From NCBI GenBank assembly GCA_017963715.1, contig JAGCTK010000196.1:1-5100 (forward strand): 5,100 nucleotides of DNA, given 5' to 3'. The DNA comes from Alphaproteobacteria bacterium (GTDB taxonomy: Bacteria; Pseudomonadota; Alphaproteobacteria; RF32; CAG-239). The translations under genes were made by a program, and so were the position numbers. The notes under the pieces were generated by a model. The model was not told the origin of the DNA. It saw nothing but the letters and a program-made list of their open reading frames with translations, and ran no database searches. The first letter of the stretch is position 1, and each line of letters opens with the position of its first letter. Shown piece by piece: positions 1-5,100 of this stretch.

Positions 1-1575
1 GAAAATTCACCGACGTATATCCCGTTTTTGATTATCGCTTTTACGTCTTTACAGGGGGTGTTGAACTATATTGCGACTTATTTGAACTCGTGGGTCGGCG
101 GTAAAATCAACCAGGACTTACAGCGTCACATGTTCAAAAAACTGATGAAGATGGAAACGGCATTTTTCGATGCCAATAATTCGGGTATGATTTTGCAACG
201 TTTTTCAGGCGACTGCGGGACGGCTTGTGCCGGCTTGCTTGAAAATATTCGAGTATTTGTTGCAAGGTTCTTTTCTTCTCTGTCACTTGTTTGTGTTTTG
301 TTTTACAATTCGTGGCAATTGGCGATTATTGCAGTGATTGTGATGTTTTTTGCATTTTTACCGTTATCAACCGTTAAAAAACGTATCAAAAATACGATAC
401 AAAGAAGTGTGGAAGAAAGTGCCAAGGTTTTAACGAATTATAACGAGGCCTACAGCGGCAATAAAACAATTGCCGGTTATAATCTGCAACCCTATATGTA
501 TCGAAAATTTGACGAGACATTAAGAATTCTGTTTAAACTCAGTATTAAAATGGTGCAAAAAACAGCATGGATTACACCGTTGATGCACGTTGTTGTTTCG
601 GCAGGTATCGGTGCGGTTGTGTGGTACGGAAGCTCGCTGATTGTGTCAGGTCAAATTTCGGCCGGTAATTTTGTGTCATTTATCACGGCATTGATTTTGC
701 TGTATACGCCGATTAAAGGTATCGGCAAGAGTTTTAACAGTGTTCAGGTGTCATTTTTGGCGATTGAGCGTCTGGTCGAAATCTTAAATATCGATCCGGT
801 GGTTAAAGACAGAGAAAATGCCAAAGAATTAAAACGCATCAAAAACAGCATCGAGTTTAAGGATGTTTGCTTTGAATATAAGACCGGTGTGCCTGTTTTG
901 AAAAATGTCAATATCAAAGTCAAAGCCGGATCCAATATTGCGATTGTCGGTAATTCCGGCGGCGGTAAAACGACGCTTGTCAATTTGTTGCCGCGATTTT
1001 ATGATGTAACATCGGGCCAAATTTTGATTGACGGACACGATATCAGAGATTACACGTTGCACTCTTTGCGTGCCAACATGGCCGAAGTTTTTCAGGATAA
1101 TTTTTTGTTTACGGGCACCATCAGAGAAAATATTTTGTCGGGCAATCCGGAGGCAACGGAAGATGATATCAATCGCGTTTTAAAGCTTGTGTATTTGGAT
1201 GAATTTGTCAGCAGTTTGCAAGATGGCATTGATACGCCTATCGGCGAGAGAGGAATGTTGCTCTCGGGCGGTCAAAAACAGCGCTTGGCAATTGCGCGCG
1301 CCTTGATTAAAGATGCGCCGGTCGTGATTTTGGATGAAGCAACGTCTGCCCTTGATAACAAATCGGAAGCCATTGTGCAAAAAGCCATTGAAAACCTGAT
1401 GAAAAACAGGACGGTTTTTGTGATTGCGCACAGGTTGTCAACGATTAAAAATGCGGAAACAATCATTGTGATGAATGATGGCCAGATGGTTGAAAAAGGC
1501 ACGCACGAAGAATTGCTTGAAATTGAAAACGGTGCTTACAGAACGCTGTATAACGCGCAATTCAAAAATTCATAA
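1..1575 (+). CDS. msbA: MsbA-like lipid A/phospholipid ABC exporter, 5' end missing
   Basis: This is a fused transmembrane-ATPase half-transporter of the ABC exporter family, which works as a homodimer in the inner membrane. The frame is open from base 1, so the start lies outside the window; the TTG at 28 is an internal codon. About 524 codons are visible against about 580-600 in the family, so the N-terminus with the first membrane helix is missing. Hydrophobic segments near 28-85, 260-370, 580-645 and 655-720 fit helices 2-6. The ATPase domain is complete: Walker A GNSGGGKTT (949-975), Q-loop Gln (1093-1095), signature LSGGQ (1261-1275), Walker B VVILDEA (1321-1341), D-loop SALD and switch His (1429-1431). 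The lipid A export role is inferred from overall similarity and from the downstream DUF374-waaA-lpxK genes. Family-level ABC exporter is near certain; another lipid or drug exporter remains possible. Confidence 0.85.
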   Translation, partial: ENSPTYIPFLIIAFTSLQGVLNYIATYLNSWVGGKINQDLQRHMFKKLMKMETAFFDANNSGMILQRFSGDCGTACAGLLENIRVFVARFFSSLSLVCVLFYNSWQLAIIAVIVMFFAFLPLSTVKKRIKNTIQRSVEESAKVLTNYNEAYSGNKTIAGYNLQPYMYRKFDETLRILFKLSIKMVQKTAWITPLMHVVVSAGIGAVVWYGSSLIVSGQISAGNFVSFITALILLYTPIKGIGKSFNSVQVSFLAIERLVEILNIDPVVKDRENAKELKRIKNSIEFKDVCFEYKTGVPVLKNVNIKVKAGSNIAIVGNSGGGKTTLVNLLPRFYDVTSGQILIDGHDIRDYTLHSLRANMAEVFQDNFLFTGTIRENILSGNPEATEDDINRVLKLVYLDEFVSSLQDGIDTPIGERGMLLSGGQKQRLAIARALIKDAPVVILDEATSALDNKSEAIVQKAIENLMKNRTVFVIAHRLSTIKNAETIIVMNDGQMVEKGTHEELLEIENGAYRTLYNAQFKNS

Positions 1576-1625
1576 TTTCAGGCGATAAAACTCTTTGTCA
1601 TGATTTGTAACAAAATATGTGTTTT

Positions 1626-1650
1626 CCCGCTGGTGATGAGGGGCTTTTTT
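1626..1650 (+). terminator. Weak candidate terminator after the ABC exporter
   Basis: CCC at 1626-1628 can pair with GGG at 1641-1643, and C1630 with G1640 if G1629 is bulged, leaving a 9-base loop. A run of six T follows at 1645-1650. The U-tract is good but the stem is short and imperfect. It sits 50 bases after the stop codon and just before the candidate promoter of the next gene, which is where a terminator would be expected. It may be leaky or not functional. Confidence 0.35.
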
Positions 1651-1652
1651 GC

Positions 1653-1680
1653 TTGAACGGCTGAAAAAAAACTTTATGAT
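1653..1680 (+). promoter_or_regulatory. Candidate promoter of the DUF374-waaA-lpxK operon
   Basis: A -35-like TTGAAC (1653-1658; 4 of 6 to consensus) and a -10-like TATGAT (1675-1680; 5 of 6) are separated by 16 bases. The predicted transcript would start near 1687, giving a leader of about 25 bases before the ATG at 1712. The position directly after the weak terminator, in the only sizeable gap between msbA and lpxK, supports the reading. Read-through from msbA may also contribute. Confidence 0.45.
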
Positions 1681-1711
1681 GTAGGCATTGTCAGTTTTTT
1701 GATGGACTTTT

Positions 1712-2431
1712 ATGTGCTCGTTTAAAAAAATTTTGAAATCACAATTTGCAACGCGCATTGCCAGTTTTTTGTGCTATTGGTATGTGCGCTTTGTGGCGTT
1801 GACAACGCGTTGGGAAAAACGTGATATCAATGTTTTTTATGATAATTTAGCCAAACATAAAGCCGTTATTTTTGTTGCATGGCACGGGCGTATTGCGTTT
1901 GCGCCGTATTTTTGGAACAGGTCGGCCAAACTGTCGGCCTTGGTTTCGCCGCATCGTGACGGGCAATTGATTGCGGGGTTACTGCGACGTTTCGGTATCG
2001 CCAATATCAGCGGTTCGACCAATGATCATCCGCGTGCTGCGGCCGTCAAACTGTTGCGTGAACTGAAAAACGATGCCAGTATTGCCATCATTCCCGATGG
2101 TCCGAGAGGCCCGTCGATGACGATGTCAATGAGCCCGATTTATTATGCCAAAACAACCGGCAAACCAATTATCGGGATGACATATTCCATTGCAAAATCT
2201 AAAGTTTTGGGCTCAAGTTGGGACAATATGTTGTTGCCGCCGCCCTTCCAAAAAGGGATTGTGGCCGTGACAAAGCCGTTTTTTATTCCCAAAAATACGC
2301 CTAAAGAAAAATTGGACGATTATCGCGCCCAAATCGAAGAAGAATTAAACAGGCTGACATGGCAACTGGATGAAGAATTGAAATTGCCGAAAGTCGAGAA
2401 GGGGACTTTGCCTCGCAAACTCCGTAAATAA
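1712..2431 (+). CDS. DUF374-family acyltransferase-like protein (possible late lipid A acyltransferase)
   Basis: This 239-residue protein matches the DUF374 family, related to lysophospholipid acyltransferases. Visible family motifs are WHGR at residues 57-60, SPHRDGQLIAGLLRRFGI at about 79-96, SGST at 100-103 (usually RGSS in the family), IPDGPRGP at 127-134, and SWDNMLLPPPF at 169-179. A hydrophobic stretch near residues 14-31 may hold it to the inner membrane. The ATG at 1712 is the only sensible start because an in-frame TGA lies at 1700-1702; the ribosome site is weak (GGA at 1704-1706). As known for the family, the Helicobacter/Campylobacter DUF374 protein LpxJ is a secondary acyltransferase of lipid A. 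Its place directly before waaA and lpxK suggests a similar job here, but the acyl donor, acceptor and position cannot be read from sequence. It is probably the first gene of the operon; waaA follows after 21 bases. Confidence 0.85.
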   Translation: MCSFKKILKSQFATRIASFLCYWYVRFVALTTRWEKRDINVFYDNLAKHKAVIFVAWHGRIAFAPYFWNRSAKLSALVSPHRDGQLIAGLLRRFGIANISGSTNDHPRAAAVKLLRELKNDASIAIIPDGPRGPSMTMSMSPIYYAKTTGKPIIGMTYSIAKSKVLGSSWDNMLLPPPFQKGIVAVTKPFFIPKNTPKEKLDDYRAQIEEELNRLTWQLDEELKLPKVEKGTLPRKLRK

Positions 2432-2452
2432 GGCAGATTTAAGGGATAAAAT

Positions 2453-3718
2453 ATGTTACTGAGATTATACAAAGCCGTGCTTGCCATGATGTATCCTTTG
2501 GCGCTCAACCGCTATATCGAAAAGCGCAAAAAAAACGGCAAAGAAGATTTGGAGCGTTTTAATGAACGTATCGGTAAAGCCCTTTTACCAAGACCGAAAG
2601 GCCAGTTGATTTGGATGCATGGTGCCTCGGTCGGGGAGGCGGTGTCTATGCTTCCGTTAATCAGCAAATTGCTTGAACAATATTCCGAATTGCATATTAT
2701 GGTGACAACGGGCACGGTGACTTCGGCCGAAGTGATGGCCAAAAGATTGCCCGAACGTGCGTTTCATCAATATTTTCCGCTTGAGCATCCGCTCTATGCC
2801 GCACGTTTTATCCGTCATTGGAAACCCAATCTGGTCTTGTGGTTTGAATCGGAATTTTGGCCGGCCATGCTTTCAACCATTAAAAAGCGTAATATTCCGC
2901 TCATTTTGATTAACGGTCGAATTTCAAACAAATCTTTTCGTCGCTGGCAACAGTTTGAATTTGCCATTCGTGAAATTTTGGGGTGTTTTACATTGTGTCT
3001 CGGTCAATCGGATGAGGACACGCATCGCTTAGAGGTTTTGGGGGCGCCCAAAACGGCCAGCCTCGGCAACTTAAAGTATGCAGGGTTGCCGTTGCCTGTT
3101 GACCAAGATAAAAAAACGCAAATGAAGGCTCAGTTCGGTGATCGTCCGATTTGGCTCGTTTCATCGACGCACGATGATGAAGAATCAAAAATCGGTCGCT
3201 TTTTAAAAGAGTTAGAGCAAAAGGTGCCGAATGTGCTGACGGTGATTGTGCCGCGTCATCCGCATCGCGGCCCTGAAATCAAAGAAAAATTGGTTCACGA
3301 CTATGGTTTAAGCGTGGCGTTGCGTTCGGCAAATGAAGGTGTGACAGCCCAAACACAAGTCTATATTGCAGACACCATCGGTGAACTCGGTATGTGGTAT
3401 GAATTGATTGATATTGTGTTTATCGGTGGATCATTAATACCGCACGGCGGGCAAAACTTTATGGAGCCGTCAAGATATCGTGATGCAACAATTGTGGGCC
3501 CGCATATGTTCAACTTTACGGATGCAATGAATCGCGCTCGTCATGCCAATGCCATCATTGAAGTCAATGATGTTTTGGAATTGATGGATAAAGTGCATGA
3601 TTTGTTGACAAATCAAGATTTGCTTGAAGAAAAACGCAATTTGGCGTATCAATGGGCCATGGGTGAGGCCAAAGTTTTGGATGGTATCACCGATGTGGTG
3701 AGTGAATATCTGAAGTAA
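2453..3718 (+). CDS. waaA: 3-deoxy-D-manno-octulosonic acid (Kdo) transferase
   Basis: WaaA (KdtA) transfers Kdo from CMP-Kdo to lipid IVA on the cytoplasmic face of the inner membrane, the first step of core oligosaccharide assembly. At 421 residues it is full length for the GT30 family. An N-terminal hydrophobic helix (about 1-18) is the usual membrane anchor. Family motifs appear in order: WMHGASVGE (54-62) ending in the conserved catalytic Glu62, TTGTVTS (85-91), ESEFWP (132-137), NGRIS (154-158), GNLK (205-208), VPRHPHR (266-272), DTIGELGMWY (307-316), FIGGSLIPHGGQN (323-335) and GPHMFNF (349-355). The STHxGE loop reads STHDDEE (238-244), a mild variant. A good ribosome site, AAGGGA at 2441-2446, lies six bases before the ATG. 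Whether it adds one, two or more Kdo residues cannot be told from sequence. Confidence 0.97.
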   Translation: MLLRLYKAVLAMMYPLALNRYIEKRKKNGKEDLERFNERIGKALLPRPKGQLIWMHGASVGEAVSMLPLISKLLEQYSELHIMVTTGTVTSAEVMAKRLPERAFHQYFPLEHPLYAARFIRHWKPNLVLWFESEFWPAMLSTIKKRNIPLILINGRISNKSFRRWQQFEFAIREILGCFTLCLGQSDEDTHRLEVLGAPKTASLGNLKYAGLPLPVDQDKKTQMKAQFGDRPIWLVSSTHDDEESKIGRFLKELEQKVPNVLTVIVPRHPHRGPEIKEKLVHDYGLSVALRSANEGVTAQTQVYIADTIGELGMWYELIDIVFIGGSLIPHGGQNFMEPSRYRDATIVGPHMFNFTDAMNRARHANAIIEVNDVLELMDKVHDLLTNQDLLEEKRNLAYQWAMGEAKVLDGITDVVSEYLK

Positions 3719-3723
3719 AAAAA

Positions 3724-4674
3724 ATGAAAACCCCGCGTTATTGGCAAAATAAAAATATCATATCGACACTTTTGAGTCCGTTCGGATGTGTCTATGGTTT
3801 GGCCACGGCACTTCGTATCAAATTTAAAAAAGGCTATCGGGCCAAAGTTCCCGTGATTTGTATCGGCAATGTGACGGCAGGCGGTGTCGGCAAAACACCG
3901 GTTGCGATGTCGGTGGCCGAATTGCTCAAAAGCCACGGCAAAAAACCGTTTTTTGTTTCGCGCGGATTTGGCGGACATTTAAGCGGTGTGTTGGTGGATA
4001 CAAAAACACATACGGCCTATGATGTCGGGGATGAGCCTTTGATGCTTGCATCGGTTGCACCGACCGTTGTTTGTCCAAACAGGGCAGAAGGTGCGCGGTT
4101 GGCCGAGGCAAACGGGGCGGATATCATCATTATGGATGACGGTTTTCAAAATCCGGGATTAAAAAAAGATATTTCGTTTTTGGTCTTTAACGGCGAACTC
4201 GGTATCGGCAACGGCCGAATTATTCCGGCCGGCCCTTTAAGAGAAGGTTTGAAATCGGGGCTGAAAAGAGCTAATGCGGTGATTTTTATCGGCGAAGATA
4301 AAACAGGTTTGCTAAGCAAAATTGATAAACCCGTGTTTTGTGCGGATATTGTTGAACAAAAGCCCAAGCATCAAAGCGTCAGTGTGATTGCCTTTGCCGG
4401 CATCGGTTATCCGCAAAAATTTTATCGTTCGCTTGAAAAATGCGGCTTAAAACCGGTCAATACATATGATTTTGCGGATCATCATATGTATACAAAAGAC
4501 GAACTGAAAGCCATCTTAAAAAAAGCAAAAAAGAAAAATTTGCCAGTCTATACCACCTCAAAAGACTATGTCAAAATTCCGACCGATATGCAAAAAGATT
4601 TTTGTGTTTTGGAAATCAGGGCCGATTTTAAGCAAAGCGATGCTTTGTGGCAATTTATGGCCGGTGTCTTTTAA
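3724..4674 (+). CDS. lpxK: Tetraacyldisaccharide 4'-kinase
   Basis: LpxK uses ATP to phosphorylate the 4' position of the tetraacyldisaccharide 1-phosphate, making lipid IVA, the acceptor for WaaA encoded just upstream. The 316-residue length is typical. Motifs are the P-loop GNVTAGGVGKTP (48-59), SRGFGG (79-84), VGDEPLML (101-108), DDGFQ (138-142) with the acidic Walker B-type pair, GNGRIIPAGPLRE (162-174), FAGIGYPQKFY (224-234), DHHMYT (252-257) with the conserved His region, and TTSKDY (277-282). The N-terminal hydrophobic segment (about 11-30) is the usual membrane-association helix. Only five A bases separate the waaA stop from this ATG and there is no clear Shine-Dalgarno site, so translation is probably coupled to waaA. 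The start is supported by the usual LpxK distance of about 47 residues to the P-loop. Confidence 0.97.
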   Translation: MKTPRYWQNKNIISTLLSPFGCVYGLATALRIKFKKGYRAKVPVICIGNVTAGGVGKTPVAMSVAELLKSHGKKPFFVSRGFGGHLSGVLVDTKTHTAYDVGDEPLMLASVAPTVVCPNRAEGARLAEANGADIIIMDDGFQNPGLKKDISFLVFNGELGIGNGRIIPAGPLREGLKSGLKRANAVIFIGEDKTGLLSKIDKPVFCADIVEQKPKHQSVSVIAFAGIGYPQKFYRSLEKCGLKPVNTYDFADHHMYTKDELKAILKKAKKKNLPVYTTSKDYVKIPTDMQKDFCVLEIRADFKQSDALWQFMAGVF

Positions 4675-4697
4675 GTGTAAAATTTTTGACAATGGTG

Positions 4698-4726
4698 AAA
4701 AAAAAAGGCTTGCAAAGCCTAAAAAA
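4698..4726 (-). terminator. Terminator-shaped hairpin for the opposite strand
   Basis: AGGCTT (4706-4711) and AAGCCT (4715-4720) form a perfect six-base-pair stem with a three-base loop. On the + strand the stem is preceded by A and followed by six A, so it is not a terminator for lpxK. Read on the - strand the stem is followed by eight T (complement of 4698-4705), the classic intrinsic terminator form. No gene on the - strand is visible from which a transcript would arrive. The structure shares bases with the proposed -35 element of rpsB (4710-4715), so part of the symmetry may be chance. Confidence 0.45.
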
Positions 4727-4737
4727 TGTGCTAAATA
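4710..4737 (+). promoter_or_regulatory. Candidate rpsB promoter
   Basis: TTGCAA (4710-4715) as -35 and TAAATA (4732-4737) as -10 are 16 bases apart, with TGTGC directly before the -10. The stretch GCTAAAT (4730-4736) fits the alphaproteobacterial (Caulobacter-type) housekeeping -10 pattern GCTANAW. The start of transcription would be near 4744, giving an rpsB leader of about 150 bases. An alternative -10 is TATAAC at 4736-4741, but its spacing to TTGCAA would be a poor 20 bases. A TTGACA at 4686-4691 matches the -35 consensus exactly but has no -10 at a usable distance. Confidence 0.55.
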
Positions 4738-4781
4738 TAACACCCGAATCGGTAATTGTGCCGATGATAACAATATAACAC
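4734..4781 (+). repeat. Ten-base direct repeat at the rpsB promoter
   Basis: AATATAACAC occurs exactly at 4734-4743 and again at 4772-4781, a spacing of 38 bases. Including flanking bases the match is 12 of 14. The first copy overlaps the proposed -10 region; the second is just inside the predicted leader. It could be a second -10 element, a pair of protein sites or chance in AT-rich DNA. Confidence 0.5.
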
Positions 4782-4895
4782 ACGCAGGCCAAGGCGGCTT
4801 CTTTTTAATTAAAAAGCAAAGTCTCGCTCCGGTGCTTTAAGAAATTAAGGCTACAAGCTTGCGGAGGTTTAACCGGAAAAGAAAAGGATTTTAAT
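4744..4895 (+). promoter_or_regulatory. Structured 5' leader of rpsB, candidate autoregulatory RNA
   Basis: Several helices can be drawn. ATCGG (4748-4752) pairs with CCGAT (4761-4765). AGGCC (4786-4790) pairs with GGCTT (4796-4800), including one G-U pair, and is followed by T5. CTTTTT (4801-4806) pairs with AAAAAG (4811-4816) around an AATT loop. GCTTTAA (4834-4840) pairs with TTAAGGC (4845-4851) around a GAAA tetraloop. TCCGGT (4828-4833) pairs with ACCGGA (4872-4877), enclosing that hairpin. CTCCG (4827-4831) could instead pair with CGGAG (4862-4866), which excludes the previous helix. The ribosome site AAGGA (4884-4888), seven bases before the ATG, is left free in all of these. In E. coli rpsB-tsf is repressed by S2 through its leader; a similar role here is inferred from position and structure only. 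Confidence 0.45.
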
Positions 4896-5100
4896 ATGTC
4901 ACTTCCGACTTTTACAATGCGTCAACTCGTTGAAGCAGGCGCACACTTCGGACACCACGCACGTCGTTGGAATCCGAAAATGGCTTCTTACATCTATGGT
5001 AAGAAAGACAATGTTCACATCATTGATTTGCAAAAAACATACCCGATGCTTTACACCGCTTTGAATGCAGCACTTGAAGTAGCGGCTCAGGGCGGCAAAA
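4896..5100 (+). CDS. rpsB: Ribosomal protein S2, 3' end outside window
   Basis: The first 68 residues of S2, of about 250 expected, are visible before the right edge cuts the gene. S2 is a late-assembling protein of the 30S subunit, on the back of the head-body junction near S1. The opening [20 protein letters not shown], the RRWNPKM segment (residues 23-29) and [10 protein letters not shown] (39-48) are diagnostic, and the MxLPxFTMRQLLEAG-type start is typical of alphaproteobacteria. The start is fixed by this alignment and by AAGGA at 4884-4888. Codon choice shifts compared with the lipid A genes: His is CAC in all four cases and Tyr mostly TAC, while the upstream genes favour CAT and TAT, as expected for a highly expressed gene. 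It probably starts an rpsB-tsf unit, but tsf is not in view. Confidence 0.98.
   Translation, partial: MSLPTFTMRQLVEAGAHFGHHARRWNPKMASYIYGKKDNVHIIDLQKTYPMLYTALNAALEVAAQGGK

Noticed and set aside
28..30. TTG at 28 as the start of the ABC exporter
   Set aside because: The frame is open to base 1 and the first family membrane helix is missing, so the true start lies before the window.
1666..1700. Inverted repeat AAAAAACT / AGTTTTTT around the -10 element before the DUF374 gene
   Set aside because: The arms are mostly A and T runs, so an eight-base match is expected by chance in this stretch.
3649..3978. A 109-codon - strand open frame across the waaA-lpxK junction
   Set aside because: It is antisense to two clearly coding genes, has His/Cys/Phe-rich composition typical of a shadow frame and shows no family motif.
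4686..4691. Perfect -35 consensus TTGACA just after lpxK
   Set aside because: No acceptable -10 lies 15-19 bases downstream; TTGCAA at 4710 with GCTAAAT is the better pair.
4764..4778. Tiny upstream frame (ATG plus three codons) in the rpsB leader
   Set aside because: No ribosome site precedes it and four codons carry no signal of function.
4568..4840. A 90-codon + strand open frame overlapping the end of lpxK
   Set aside because: It overlaps lpxK in another frame, runs through the rpsB promoter and leader, has no ribosome site and reads as low-complexity, unrecognisable protein.
4854..4861. Palindrome CAAGCTTG in the rpsB leader
   Set aside because: Too short and without a loop to form a hairpin; it contains a common restriction site and shows no operator partner nearby.

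Overview
The window looks like a piece of an alphaproteobacterial chromosome. The best clue is the start of rpsB at the right end: its opening [15 protein letters not shown] and the following [13 protein letters not shown] are of the alphaproteobacterial S2 type. The rpsB promoter also fits the alphaproteobacterial housekeeping -10 pattern (GCTAAAT). Base composition is moderate, roughly mid-40s % GC by eye, which is low for free-living alphaproteobacteria. I cannot name the genus. All genes lie on the + strand and all are ordinary housekeeping genes.

Layout. Bases 1-1575 hold the 3' part of an ABC exporter of the MsbA (lipid A flippase) type, cut by the left window edge. Bases 1576-1711 are a 136-base gap with a weak terminator-like hairpin and a plausible promoter. 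Bases 1712-4674 hold a tight three-gene group: a DUF374 acyltransferase-like protein, the Kdo transferase waaA and the lipid A 4'-kinase lpxK. The gaps between them are 21 and 5 bases, so they are almost certainly one operon. Bases 4675-4895 are a 221-base non-coding region with a likely rpsB promoter, a perfect hairpin shaped like a terminator for the opposite strand, and a structured leader. From 4896 to the right edge is the 5' part of rpsB (ribosomal protein S2).

How the genes work together. LpxK phosphorylates the lipid A disaccharide to lipid IVA, WaaA adds Kdo to it, and the DUF374 protein probably adds an acyl chain to lipid A or a related lipid. The MsbA-like exporter would flip the finished core-lipid A across the inner membrane. 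The first 4.7 kb is therefore a lipid A completion and export cluster, and rpsB begins an unrelated translation unit.

I found no mobile element, CRISPR array, tRNA, rRNA or sign of a new defence or metabolic system. The parts most worth a second look are the rpsB leader with its competing RNA pairings, the opposite-strand terminator overlapping the rpsB promoter, and the uncharacterised acyltransferase.
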